Shown: positions 51,189 to 59,760, counted from the stretch's first letter. The stretch: DNA of 64,000 bases from DATHZQ01 sp965216945 (GCA_965216945.1 CBDCGU010000003.1:744001-808000), one strand, 5' to 3'. Notes: generated by a model from the sequence alone, not told the origin. Translations and numbers: made by a program.

Positions 51189-52156
51189 ATGTTCTCGCCG
51201 GCGAAGATCTCGCTCACCGATGCATCGGTGAAGATGGCATTGATCGTGCCGGCGAGGAGCGACCCGATCGACAGCACAGTCAGCTTGTCCAGGTTCGACG
51301 CATCCTCAGGAACGGGGAGAGTGTTCGATATCACCACTTCCTGGATCGGGGCGTTCTTGAGGCGGTCGACCGCAGGAGGGGAAAGAACACCGTGCGTCGC
51401 CACGAGACGGACGTCCAGGGCACCACGGGCCGTCAGCAGCTCGGCCGCCGCCACCGCGGTCCCGGCGGTGTCGATCATGTCGTCGACCACGATGCAATGC
51501 CGGCCCTCGACCTCGCCGATGATCTCCATCGCCGCAACCTCGTTGCGGATGTCGGTCCGGCGTCGCTTGTGGACGAACGCCACCGAGGAGTCGAGATGCC
51601 GGGCGAACTTGGCTGCGACCTTCACTCGCCCGGTGTCGGGGGAGACGATGGTCGTCGGCCCGTCGAGTGAGTTGCTGAGGTAGTCGACGAACACCGGGGT
51701 TGCCGTGAGGTGGTCGAATGGTGTCTCGACAAATCCCTGAATCTGTCCAGTGTGCAGATCGACGGACACGATGCGGTCGGCGCCGCTCGATCCGAACAGA
51801 TCGGCCATCAGCCTTGCGCTGATCGGCTCACGCGGACGGCCCTTCTTGTCCTGGCGGGCGTATCCGTAGAACGGCACGACGGCCGTGATGCGCTTGGCGG
51901 ACGCTCTCTTCAGAGCATCGATCATGATCAACTGCTCCATGATGTGGAAGTTGATCGGGTAGGTGTGGCTCTGGATCACGAAGCAATCGGCGCCGCGGAC
52001 GCTCTCCGTGTAGTGCACGTAGATCTCGCCGTTGGCGAAGACGGATCGCTCAACCCCACCCAGGTCGGTCCCCAAGATGCTCGCGACCTCGCGGGCCAGG
52101 CCCACGTTGGCCGATCCAGAGAACACCATGAGGCGCTTACGGCCTCGGATCTCCAT
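51185..52156 (-). CDS. prs: Ribose-phosphate pyrophosphokinase
   Basis: This 323-residue enzyme makes PRPP from ribose-5-phosphate and ATP. The substrate segments are FVIQSHTYPINFHIMEQLIMIDAL, the VDLHTGQIQGF loop and the PRPP-binding loop VVDDMIDTAGT. YARQDKKGRPREPISARL is also conserved. It follows glmU by two nt, as in mycobacteria, and PRPP is needed for nucleotides and histidine. Confidence 0.96.
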   Translation of the reverse strand: MEIRGRKRLMVFSGSANVGLAREVASILGTDLGGVERSVFANGEIYVHYTESVRGADCFVIQSHTYPINFHIMEQLIMIDALKRASAKRITAVVPFYGYARQDKKGRPREPISARLMADLFGSSGADRIVSVDLHTGQIQGFVETPFDHLTATPVFVDYLSNSLDGPTTIVSPDTGRVKVAAKFARHLDSSVAFVHKRRRTDIRNEVAAMEIIGEVEGRHCIVVDDMIDTAGTAVAAAELLTARGALDVRLVATHGVLSPPAVDRLKNAPIQEVVISNTLPVPEDASNLDKLTVLSIGSLLAGTINAIFTDASVSEIFAGENI

Positions 52157-52158
52157 CG

Positions 52159-53535
52159 CTACTGCTCCTGCTCAGCCCGAGCTCTCCGACGCGCAGCGTA
52201 GCCCGGAACCTCCTTGTGGGGCGAACGCGTCACCGCCAGCGCCCCCGGGTCGACGTCCTTGGTGATGACCGACAAGGCACCCGTCCACGACTCGTCGCCC
52301 AGGGCGACGGGTGCGACGAGCACGTTGTTCGATCCGACGCGGACACCATCGCCGATGACCGTCCGGTGCTTCTTGTAGCCGTCATAGTTGGCAACGATGG
52401 TGCCGGCGCCCACATTGCTGTCCTTGCCGATCGTCGTGTCGCCGACGTAGGCGAGATGTGGCACCTTCGAGCCTTCGCCGACCACCGAGTTCTTGATCTC
52501 GACGAATGTCCCGGCCTTGGCGCCCTCCAGCAGAGCAGCGCCGGGGCGCAGGCTCACGTACGGTCCCACTTCGGCGTTCTCGCCGACGTCGGCTTGGCGC
52601 AAAACCGAATACCAGACGCGGGAGTTTGGGCCGATCGTGCTGTCCCGCATGTACACGGACGGACCCACCTCGGCGCCGGCCGCGACGTGCGATGCTCCCT
52701 CGATGTGGACGTCGGCATGGAGGTGGGCCCCTGGCTCCACCGTCGCATCGGCGTCGACGTAGGTGCGGTCCGGGTCTTGCATGGCGACGCCGCTGCGCAT
52801 CAGCTCGTGATTGATCCTGCGGCGCAGGACCGACGCAGCCATCGCAAGCTGATCGTGGGAGTTGACGCCGGTTGCCTCCTCCTCGTCGGCGGAGAACGTG
52901 GCCACCCACTCGCCGCGGTCGACGAGGATTCCGATGACGTCGGTGAGGTAGAGCTCACCTTGGTCGTTCTCCGGTGTGAGCTCGGCGAGGGCGCTGTGGA
53001 GCGCATCGGCCTCGAAGACATAGACAGAGGTGTTGACCTCGCCGATCTGCAGCTGATCGGGAGTGCAATCCCTCTGCTCCACGATGCCGGTCACCGCCCC
53101 GTCCGTGCGCACGATGCGACCGAAGTCGCGTGGCCCGTCCAGGATGGTGAGGATCGTCGCAGCCGCCTTCTCCTTCTCGTGCGTGGCGATGAGTCCCGCC
53201 AGCGATTCGCGGCGGATCAGCGGCATGTCGCCGGGCAGCACGATCACGGTGTCGCCGCGATCCGTCTCGAGCTCGGTCAGCCCGATTTGCGTCGCATGAC
53301 CGGTGCCGAGCTGAGGCTCCTGGAGCGCGGTGCCGACGTCTGCGGGCAAGGCGGCGGCGACGGTCTCGGCCTGGTGGCCGACCACGACGACCGTGTCTTC
53401 CGTGTCCACCTCGCCGAGCAGTTCCAGCATCCAGCGGATCAGCGGACGACCGGCGACCTCGTGAAGGACCTTTGCCTTGTCGGACTTCATCCGGGTGCCT
53501 TTGCCGGCCCCGAGCACCACGGCTTTCACGCTCAT
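52159..53535 (-). CDS. glmU: Bifunctional UDP-N-acetylglucosamine pyrophosphorylase / glucosamine-1-phosphate N-acetyltransferase
   Basis: This 458-residue protein has an N-terminal nucleotidyltransferase (LGAGKGTRMKSDKAKVLHEVAGRP). A left-handed beta-helix acetyltransferase follows (residues about 250-450; hexapeptide repeats, GAGTIVANYDGYKKH, GSNNVLVAPVALG). It makes UDP-GlcNAc for peptidoglycan. ATG 53535 is chosen with GAGGTGA just upstream; the frame extends upstream over the tRNA but this is not coding. It precedes prs on the same strand. Confidence 0.96.
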   Translation of the reverse strand: MSVKAVVLGAGKGTRMKSDKAKVLHEVAGRPLIRWMLELLGEVDTEDTVVVVGHQAETVAAALPADVGTALQEPQLGTGHATQIGLTELETDRGDTVIVLPGDMPLIRRESLAGLIATHEKEKAAATILTILDGPRDFGRIVRTDGAVTGIVEQRDCTPDQLQIGEVNTSVYVFEADALHSALAELTPENDQGELYLTDVIGILVDRGEWVATFSADEEEATGVNSHDQLAMAASVLRRRINHELMRSGVAMQDPDRTYVDADATVEPGAHLHADVHIEGASHVAAGAEVGPSVYMRDSTIGPNSRVWYSVLRQADVGENAEVGPYVSLRPGAALLEGAKAGTFVEIKNSVVGEGSKVPHLAYVGDTTIGKDSNVGAGTIVANYDGYKKHRTVIGDGVRVGSNNVLVAPVALGDESWTGALSVITKDVDPGALAVTRSPHKEVPGYAARRRARAEQEQ

Positions 53536-53597
53536 CCGCTCACCTCGTGTCGTGTTCGTCTGCTTCCGGGCGCAGCACCCACGTGACCGTGGCCGGG

Positions 53598-53672
53598 TGG
53601 CTGGGGGGACAGGACTCGAACCCGTACTGACGGGACCAAAACCCGTTGTGCTGCCAGTTACACCACCCCCCA
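53598..53672 (-). tRNA. tRNA-Gln (anticodon UUG), CCA encoded
   Basis: The 75-nt minus-strand sequence folds with acceptor TGGGGGG/CCCCCCA and discriminator G, D arm containing AACTGGCAGC, anticodon stem ACGGG/CCCGT with loop TTTTGGT (UUG) and GGTTCGAGTC in the T arm. The CCA end is in the DNA, unlike the tRNA-Leu in this window. It lies directly upstream of glmU. Confidence 0.96.
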
Positions 53673-53727
53673 AGGAGGTGTCGACGGCAAGTGTACTGCC
53701 GCCATGGTGGGGCGGCAGTCGTCCGCC

Positions 53728-54597
53728 TCAACCGTCTGCACGGAGCCGCCGCCAGCCGTATGGGATCGGCCGGACCGCCCGTGTGGCCCGCACCCCGGCC
53801 GGCACGACCGCCAGCGCTGCCTCCGCCTCGTCCCGGTCGACGCAGAACCCCATCAGCGAAGGGCCGCTGCCCGACATGAGCACCGGCCGGCCCCATGCCG
53901 ACTCCAGCTCGGCTCGCCAATCGTCGAGGGCGGGTGCAATGGCCACCGCCGCCGGGTACAGATCGTTGGTGATCGGGGCGTGAGCCCGCAGCGTCGGCGG
54001 GAGCGCACTCTCGGAGACCGCATCGCCGCCGGGGCCGCCCAGAGCATCCCAACGCCCGAACACGTCGGGTGTGCGCAGCTCGATCGGAGGGACAACTACG
54101 GCCAATCCATAACCGTCGATCGTGTCGAGCGCCTCGACGACGTCTCCCCTACCGGTCACTCTGGCCGTACCGCCTGACATGCAGAACGGAACGTCGGATC
54201 CCAGTGCAGAGGCCAGCTCCTGGGCCTGCTCGACCGGGACATCCAGCATCCGCACCGCGGCTTGCAATGCGGCGGCCGCATCTGCGCTTCCCCCACCGAG
54301 ACCGGCCGCAGCGGGAATACGCTTGTCGAGGCGAAGACGAATTCGGTGCGAGGAGCCGGCGGCATCGCGCACGGCGGCGACGGCCTTCCAAGCCAGGTTG
54401 GCGAAGCCGTCGATCACCGGGCCGCCGGCCCAGCTCCCGATGGAGTCACCTTCGTCGCCTACGGCGAACCGCAGCTCGAGACGGTCGGACCAGTCGATCG
54501 ATTGGAAGATCGAGTGGAGTGGATGGAACCCGTCGGGTCGCACATCGCCGACTCGCAGCCCGAGGTTGACCTTTGCGAACGCCTCGATCCGGATCAT
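53728..54597 (-). CDS. ispE: 4-(cytidine 5'-diphospho)-2-C-methyl-D-erythritol kinase
   Basis: This 289-residue GHMP kinase acts in the non-mevalonate isoprenoid pathway. The N-terminus AFAKVNLGLRVGDVRPDGFH is the substrate-binding signature. PAAAGLGGGSADAAAALQA is the ATP-binding GHMP motif, and LMSGSGPSLMGFCVD the third motif. Its start overlaps the rsmA stop by 4 nt, as in the usual rsmA-ispE pair. Confidence 0.95.
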   Translation of the reverse strand: MIRIEAFAKVNLGLRVGDVRPDGFHPLHSIFQSIDWSDRLELRFAVGDEGDSIGSWAGGPVIDGFANLAWKAVAAVRDAAGSSHRIRLRLDKRIPAAAGLGGGSADAAAALQAAVRMLDVPVEQAQELASALGSDVPFCMSGGTARVTGRGDVVEALDTIDGYGLAVVVPPIELRTPDVFGRWDALGGPGGDAVSESALPPTLRAHAPITNDLYPAAVAIAPALDDWRAELESAWGRPVLMSGSGPSLMGFCVDRDEAEAALAVVPAGVRATRAVRPIPYGWRRLRADG

Positions 54598-55415
54598 GGC
54601 GCGCCCACGGCAGCGGCCAGCGCCACGAACGCTTCGGGCGGCAGCGTCTCCGGCCGGGCGGTCGGGTCGATCCCGGCACGGCCGAGTGCGGTGATCGGGT
54701 CGTCGATCACCCCGGCCAGGGAGCTGCGCAGCATCTTGCGCCGCTGGCCGAAGGCGGCGGACGCCAAGCGGATCGCCTCCGGCGCTTCCGGAGCGACGGT
54801 GTCCCGTTTCACGATCTCGACGACAGCCGAATCGACGTCAGGCGGCGGGAAGAAGACCTGTGGTCGTACTGCGAAGAGGGTGCGGACGTCGGCGTACAGG
54901 CCGGCGACGACACTCGGCATCCCGTAGCTGCGCGTACCCGGCCGGGCGGCGAGACGGTCGGCGACCTCCGCCTGCACCATCACCACATAGCGAACGATCC
55001 TGACGTCGGATTGCAGAAGATCGAGCACGAGTGGAGTGCCCACGTTGTAGGGGAGGTTGGCAACCATCAGCCATGATCCGCCGGGGAGGCCGGCCATGGA
55101 CTCTGCGGAAGCGGGTTCCATCCGCAGGTCCACGTCCAGCCCACCAACGACCTCTGCCAGCAGCGCCTCGAGATGACGGTCGATCTCGAACGCCACGACG
55201 TGGGCGCCGGTTGCCGCCAGCGCCGCCGTCAACGTGCCCGTACCGGCGCCGACCTCGACGACACGATCACCGGGTCCAACGGCGGCGACACGCACGATGC
55301 GATCGACCACGTTGGGGTCGGCGAGGAAGTGTTGCCCGAGTGTCTTGTTGGGTCGATGCCGGTGCCGTTGCAGCAGCGCCCGGATCTCGGATTTGCCTTG
55401 TGGCCCGCTGGTCAT
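54594..55415 (-). CDS. rsmA: 16S rRNA (adenine-N6,N6)-dimethyltransferase
   Basis: This 273-residue KsgA/Dim1 enzyme dimethylates two adjacent adenines in helix 45 of 16S rRNA. LGQHFLADPNVVDRIV opens the fold. VVEVGAGTGTLTAAL is SAM motif I, VANLPYNVGTPLVL motif IV and FFPPPDVDSAVV the C-terminal signature. ATG 55415 overlaps the tatD stop (ATGA). The order tatD-rsmA-ispE is conserved. Confidence 0.95.
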   Translation of the reverse strand: MTSGPQGKSEIRALLQRHRHRPNKTLGQHFLADPNVVDRIVRVAAVGPGDRVVEVGAGTGTLTAALAATGAHVVAFEIDRHLEALLAEVVGGLDVDLRMEPASAESMAGLPGGSWLMVANLPYNVGTPLVLDLLQSDVRIVRYVVMVQAEVADRLAARPGTRSYGMPSVVAGLYADVRTLFAVRPQVFFPPPDVDSAVVEIVKRDTVAPEAPEAIRLASAAFGQRRKMLRSSLAGVIDDPITALGRAGIDPTARPETLPPEAFVALAAAVGAP

Positions 55416-56185
55416 GTGCCTGGGCGGCCGAACACACGCTCCGCCGTTGCCGAGGTCATCGCCGCCACTTCGTCGTCCGTGACAGACCACACCTCGGCCA
55501 GTGCCGCTCCGACCAGCGGTACGAACGCCGGCTCGTTGTCCCCGCCGGCATCACGATGCGGCGGCGGCGTCAGGTAGGGGGTGTCGGTTTCGACCATGGA
55601 GCGCTCAGGTGGGGCAACCGCCGCGGCGCGGCGGACCGTGTCGCCGGTCGGGAACGCCACGGGACCGGCGAACGAGAACGTGACCCCCAAGCCGTCGAAG
55701 CGTTTCGTCCATTTGGGTCCGCCCGTCCAGCAATGCAACACGGCGGCAGCGCCTAGCTGAGCCTCTTCCAGCGCCTCGTACACATCGGCGAACGCATCGC
55801 GGCAATGCACGATCGCCGGCTTGCCGAGCTCGGCGGCAAGGCCGAGCTGCTCTCGGAAGGCGACCCGCTGTGCATCGGGCGGCGAGAGGTTGCGGTAGTA
55901 GTCGAGCCCACATTCGCCGACGGCATCGGCATCGGCGGCCAGCGCCGCGATGCGGGCACCCACCGCGGGCCACTTGGTGGCGTCGTGGGGGTGGAGCCCG
56001 GCAGACCAGCGAACCCGGCCTGGGTGGGCCGCGGCGACGTTGCGGGCCGCCAGCGACTCCTCGAGCCCCGTTCCCGGGCACATCACCCAGTCGACGCCGG
56101 CGGCTTCTGCTCTGGCGAGCAACAACTCGGGAGCGGTCCGCGACAGGAAGAGGTGGCAGTGGGAATCCACCCACGCAGCCGTCAT
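55412..56185 (-). CDS. tatD: TatD family metal-dependent hydrolase
   Basis: This 257-residue amidohydrolase-fold nuclease has the metal ligands of the family: HCH in DSHCHLF, Glu in ECGLDYYRN, His in PAIVHCRDA, and Asp in VETDTPYLTP. It would act as a DNase or quality-control nuclease in the cytoplasm. It overlaps metG and rsmA by 4 nt on each side. Confidence 0.92.
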   Translation of the reverse strand: MTAAWVDSHCHLFLSRTAPELLLARAEAAGVDWVMCPGTGLEESLAARNVAAAHPGRVRWSAGLHPHDATKWPAVGARIAALAADADAVGECGLDYYRNLSPPDAQRVAFREQLGLAAELGKPAIVHCRDAFADVYEALEEAQLGAAAVLHCWTGGPKWTKRFDGLGVTFSFAGPVAFPTGDTVRRAAAVAPPERSMVETDTPYLTPPPHRDAGGDNEPAFVPLVGAALAEVWSVTDDEVAAMTSATAERVFGRPGT

Positions 56186-57840
56186 GACGCCTCGGGTTCC
56201 GCCAGCTCGACCTTGGAGAACAGAGGTGCGGGCGGCGCCAGCGTCGTACCGGCCACGACCTGCTGCCGCTCCCAGCGCGGGCCTGCATCGGGCACTTCCA
56301 ACCCGAGGCTCTCGAGCACCCGGCGCGACGTGAACGGGAGGTACGGCGCCAGCATCGTGCCGATCCCGGAGATGGCGTTGAGGGCCACGTGCAACGTGGT
56401 TGCGGTGCGGTTGGGATCGGTCTTGGCCGTCTTCCAGGGTTCGAGCTCGCTCAGGTAGGCGTTGACGGATTGCGCCGCCGCCATGCCCGCCGCCAACCCG
56501 TTCCGCAGTTTCACGGCGGCGATGAGATCGCCGACGTTGCCCAGCGCGGCGTCGATGCCGCCAAGGAGCTTCTCGTCACCTCCGCTCAGCCGGCCGGGCT
56601 CCGGGACGACGCCGTCGAAGTAGCGGTGGGTCATCGAGACGACACGATTCACCAGATTGCCCCAGTTCGCCACGAGCTCGTCGTTGATCGCCCTCTCGAT
56701 CTCCTCGTCTGAGAGGTCGGTGTCGTTGCTCTCGGGGAAGTGCGATGCCACGGCATAACGGAGGGCATCGGGCTCCAACCGGTCGGTGTACCAGGTGATC
56801 GACCGGCCAACACCCCGGCTCGCCGAGCCCTTCTCGCCACCAAACGTGAGGTACTGGTTGGCGGGCACGTTGGTGGGGAGGTTGAGCCCCCCGTGGCCCA
56901 TGAGCAACGCCGGCCAGTAGACGGCGTGGAAGGGGATGTTGTCCTTGCCGATGAAGTAGTAGCTCTCGGCTTCGGGGTTCTCCCACCATGCCTTCCACGC
57001 ATCGGGCTCGCCGCACCGCTCCGCCCACTCCTGCGGTGCCGAGTAGTAGCCCATGACCGCTTCCCACCACACGTAGATGGACTTGCCGGGACCCAGGTCA
57101 TCGACCGGTAGCGGGATCCCCCAATCGAGATCGCGCGTGAAGGAGCGGTCGTGCAGACCGTCCTGCACCATGCCCACGGAGAAGTTGATGACGTGCGGCC
57201 GCCAGCCCTCTCGGGTCTGCAGCCACTCGAGGAGCTGGTCCTGGAACGCGCTCAGCCTCCAGTAGTAGTGCTCGGTCTCTCTCAGAACGGGCGGATCGCC
57301 GGATAGCTTGCTGCGGGGATGAAGCAGATCCTCGGGATCGAGGGTACGGCCGCAGTTGTCGCACTGGTCGCCGCGAGCGTGTTCGTATCCGCAGTGCGGA
57401 CATGTGCCTTCGATGTAGCGATCGGGCAGGAAGCGCTGTTCCCGCTCGTCGAAGAACTGGTTCGTCGTCTTGCGATAGAGATAGCCGTTCTCCAGCAGTC
57501 TGAGGAAGAACTCCTGGGCGACTCGCTTGTGGTTGTCCGTGCCGGTCGTGGTGTAGAGGTCGTACGAGATGCCGAGGGAGGCCCAGTTCTGCAGGATCTC
57601 GCCGTGATATCGCTCGACGATCTTCTCCGGGGCGACGCCTTCGGCGTCGGCGCGAACGGTGATCGGTGTGCCGTGCACATCGGAGCCCGACACCATCAGC
57701 ACGTCATTGCCCGCGGCGCGGTGGTAGCGGGCAAAGACGTCGGGAGGCAGATAGGCGCCTGCCAGGTGACCGAGATGCCGCGAGCCGCTGGCATAGGGCC
57801 AGGCGACGGCTACGAGGATCTTGCGAGCTTGAACGGGCAC
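56182..57840 (-). CDS. metG: Methionine-tRNA ligase with divergent KMSKS loop
   Basis: This 552-residue class I synthetase charges tRNA-Met. The HIGH motif reads HLGH (SGSRHLGHLAG). A zinc knuckle follows (CPHCGYEH, CDNCGRTL), then the WGIPLP and YVWWEAVMGYY segments of the methionine pocket. The KMSKS loop reads EKGSASRG, so both M and the second, normally essential Lys are changed. The anticodon domain (ELVANWGNLVNRV) is intact and there is no C-terminal EMAP domain. If the genome has no other metG, this enzyme must work with an unusual loop. Confidence 0.92.
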   Translation of the reverse strand: MPVQARKILVAVAWPYASGSRHLGHLAGAYLPPDVFARYHRAAGNDVLMVSGSDVHGTPITVRADAEGVAPEKIVERYHGEILQNWASLGISYDLYTTTGTDNHKRVAQEFFLRLLENGYLYRKTTNQFFDEREQRFLPDRYIEGTCPHCGYEHARGDQCDNCGRTLDPEDLLHPRSKLSGDPPVLRETEHYYWRLSAFQDQLLEWLQTREGWRPHVINFSVGMVQDGLHDRSFTRDLDWGIPLPVDDLGPGKSIYVWWEAVMGYYSAPQEWAERCGEPDAWKAWWENPEAESYYFIGKDNIPFHAVYWPALLMGHGGLNLPTNVPANQYLTFGGEKGSASRGVGRSITWYTDRLEPDALRYAVASHFPESNDTDLSDEEIERAINDELVANWGNLVNRVVSMTHRYFDGVVPEPGRLSGGDEKLLGGIDAALGNVGDLIAAVKLRNGLAAGMAAAQSVNAYLSELEPWKTAKTDPNRTATTLHVALNAISGIGTMLAPYLPFTSRRVLESLGLEVPDAGPRWERQQVVAGTTLAPPAPLFSKVELAEPEAS

Positions 57841-58020
57841 GGCGAAGTCCGGGGTCGGCTTGGGGGTCGCAGATGGTACCAGCGGTGCCGCATCCGACCG
57901 ACCACGCGGCGGCCCCCACCCTCGCGGTCAAGTGCCGGACCGTCGTGCGTCGGTCTGAGCGGCCACCCGGGCCCGCCGGGTTCGCCGCCATCCCCTCCTG
58001 CAGAGCGCATCGCCGGATAC

Positions 58021-58070
58021 CCGACAGATTGTCGGATGGGGGCGGTGGTTTCGTTCCGACATATCGTCGG
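58021..58070. promoter_or_regulatory. Pair of 15-bp palindromic operator-like sites
   Basis: CCGACAGATTGTCGG (58021-58035) and CCGACATATCGTCGG (58056-58070) share the pattern CCGACAKATYGTCGG, centre to centre 35 bp. The second extends to TT...AA outside. They lie in the 411-bp gap between divergent metG (-) and an AbrB-like gene (+); the rest of that gap holds no gene. A dimeric repressor or activator probably binds both. Confidence 0.7.
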
Positions 58071-58147
58071 AAAAGCGCCGGTCGAGGCGGTGGAGGAATC
58101 GGGTGTGGATGGGGCTGGAAGATGCAGGATTGAGGGTCTCTTGTTCC

Positions 58148-58177
58148 TTGTTGGCCGCAACGATCTCGACCTAGAGT
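58148..58177 (+). promoter_or_regulatory. Candidate promoter of the AbrB-like gene
   Basis: TTGTTG (58148-58153) and TAGAGT (58172-58177) are spaced by 18 bp and lie about 75 bp before the GTG start. The match to a housekeeping actinobacterial promoter is fair. Confidence 0.4.
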
Positions 58178-58251
58178 GCGAATGAGGGTATCGGTCGTGA
58201 GGGGACGTCGACCGAGCGCGCGAAACCGACAGGGGAGTAGGTAGGAGCGCA

Positions 58252-58488
58252 GTGAACATAGGAATGGTACGGAAGATCGACGACCTGGGGCGAGTCGTCG
58301 TACCCGCGGAAACGAGGCGTTTGTTCAACATCCATGAGGGAGACGAACTGGCGATCTCAGTCGAGAACGATGCGATCGTCATTCGAAAGCTGGAGGCCGT
58401 ATGCGTGTTCTGCGGATCATCCGAGGACATCGCGGCGTACCGGGGCCGCGGGGTGTGTTCGAGATGCAAATCAGAGTTGGGAGGATGA
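58252..58488 (+). CDS. AbrB/SpoVT-type transcriptional regulator with zinc-ribbon tail
   Basis: This 78-residue protein has an N-terminal swapped-hairpin AbrB domain (MVRKIDDLGRVVVPAETRRLFNIHEGDELAISV). A C-terminal CVFCG ... CSRC segment (Cys about 51, 54, 69, 72) looks like a small zinc ribbon. It would bind DNA as a dimer or tetramer and may sense metal or thiol state. GTG 58252 has AGGAG 4 nt upstream; ATG 58264 is an alternative. Its 3' end overlaps the rsmI stop by 18 nt on the opposite strand. Confidence 0.85.
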   Translation: MNIGMVRKIDDLGRVVVPAETRRLFNIHEGDELAISVENDAIVIRKLEAVCVFCGSSEDIAAYRGRGVCSRCKSELGG

Positions 58489-59337
58489 TCCCTTAGCGTG
58501 CTCTAGCGCGGCGTCGTAGAGGACCCGCCGCCGAATCTGATACGCAGAGGCCGCCTCGCGGACTGCAACCGAAAGTGGCGTACCCACAGAACGTGCCGCC
58601 GCAATGTCGGCGAGCGCAGCCTCGAGATCAGGCTCGGCGGGTGGTGCCCCGCCGAGGACGAGGGTGTATTCGCCGCGCGCCGTTTCGTTGCGCCATCGCA
58701 CCGCGGCCTCGCCGAGGGTGCTCCATGTCAGCTCTTCGTGCAACTTGGTGAGCTCACGAGCCACCAGCACAGGTCGCTCAGGACCACACGCCCCCTCCAG
58801 ATCAGCCAGATCCTTGTCGATTCGGCGGGTGGCCGCGAACAGGACCACGGTCCGCTCGTCGTCGGCGATTTGACGCAGCCGCTGTGTCCGGAGGGACCCC
58901 TTGCGAGGCAGGAAGCCCTCGAAGACGAATCGGTCGGCGGAGAAGCCCGAGACCGCAAGCGCCGTCGTCACCGCGCTCGGGCCGGGAACGACCTCGATCG
59001 CCGCATCCACCTCGTGCGCCACCTGGACAGCCGAGACACCTGGGTCCGATACGCCGGGCGTGCCGGCGTCGGTGACCAGGGCCACCGACTCGCCTGCCGT
59101 CAACCGTGCCCGCAGCTCGTCGGCTCGTTCGTCCTCGTTGCCGACGAAGAATGAACGCTGCGGCACCGACAAGCCGAAGTGACGCAGCAACTTCGCGGTG
59201 CGACGGGTGTCCTCGGCAAACACGACATCCACCTCCGACAGCGTCTCGCGCAATCGTGGAGCGGCATCGCCGAGATTGCCGATGGGTGTGGCGCAGAGGA
59301 TCAGGCGTCCGGACACGCTGTGAGCATAGGTCGGCAA
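58471..59337 (-). CDS. rsmI: 16S rRNA (cytidine-1402-2'-O)-methyltransferase
   Basis: This 288-residue SpoU-unrelated tetrapyrrole-methylase-fold enzyme methylates C1402 of 16S rRNA. LILCATPIGNLGDAAPR, FAEDTRRTAKLLRHF, LVTDAGTPGVSDPG and VVPGPSAVTTALAVSGF are the signature segments. TTG 59337 has GAGG 5 nt upstream; GTG 59316, seven residues later, is possible. In mycobacteria it lies near metS and tatD as here. Confidence 0.93.
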   Translation of the reverse strand: MPTYAHSVSGRLILCATPIGNLGDAAPRLRETLSEVDVVFAEDTRRTAKLLRHFGLSVPQRSFFVGNEDERADELRARLTAGESVALVTDAGTPGVSDPGVSAVQVAHEVDAAIEVVPGPSAVTTALAVSGFSADRFVFEGFLPRKGSLRTQRLRQIADDERTVVLFAATRRIDKDLADLEGACGPERPVLVARELTKLHEELTWSTLGEAAVRWRNETARGEYTLVLGGAPPAEPDLEAALADIAAARSVGTPLSVAVREAASAYQIRRRVLYDAALEHAKGSSSQL

Positions 59338-59636
59338 CGGAGCCTCGCCCCGGCAGCGGGAGCGCCTCTCGTCGGTGAGATCTCGAGAACGGCCGCTGCA
59401 TCGGGCATCGTCAGGGTGCGACCCGGAACGAGCGACACGGCGTCACCGATGCGTCCATGGGGATCGATCGGGACGGCGAGCAACGGCGCGACCAGCCCGT
59501 GCCCATGCACGGCGCGACCGGCCAGCAGCAGACCCCAGCCGAAGTCTGCCGGACGCAGCCCGGCCAGCCGGGACCGCCACCCGTTGGCGACCAGCACCGG
59601 CGGTGACACCCAGCCGCACCCATCATCGAGCAACAC
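59301..59636 (-). CDS. DUF192-like protein
   Basis: This 111-residue protein carries a recognisable DUF192 pattern: VANGWRSRLAGLRPADFGWGLLL, AVHGHGLVAPLLAVPIDPHGRIG and LVPGRTLTMPDAAAVLEI. The family is small, often secreted, and without assigned function; no signal is seen here. GTG 59636 is proposed because GGAGGTG lies about 10 nt upstream. An ATG at 59678 would extend it but would sit directly over the start of the opposite bL37 gene. It overlaps the 5' end of rsmI. Confidence 0.6.
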   Translation of the reverse strand: MLLDDGCGWVSPPVLVANGWRSRLAGLRPADFGWGLLLAGRAVHGHGLVAPLLAVPIDPHGRIGDAVSLVPGRTLTMPDAAAVLEISPTRGAPAAGARLRCRPMLTACPDA

Positions 59637-59676
59637 GACGAGCCGGCACCTCCGCAGGTCTGGTAGCCTCCCGGCC

Positions 59677-59760
59677 ATGGCCAAAGCAAAGCGTCGTAAG
59701 TTGCGCGCCCGCCGCAAGAAGGCGAACCACGGCCGCCGGCCCAACGCCGGTCGCGGCTGA
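59677..59760 (+). CDS. Small basic ribosomal protein, bL37-like
   Basis: This 27-residue peptide (MAKAKRRKLRARR then KKANHGRRPNAGRG) matches the pattern I recall for actinobacterial bL37: a run of Arg/Lys followed by NHG(K/R)RPN. In mycobacterial ribosomes bL37 sits in the large subunit. Half of its residues are basic. It is too short for routine gene callers. Its ATG (59677) lies in the palindrome CCATGG, facing a possible ATG of the DUF192 gene. Identification is from sequence pattern only. Confidence 0.7.
   Translation: MAKAKRRKLRARRKKANHGRRPNAGRG

Noticed and set aside
53536..53673. Extended glmU start upstream of 53535
   Set aside because: The extension overlaps tRNA-Gln and has no similarity to GlmU; ATG 53535 gives the canonical N-terminus.
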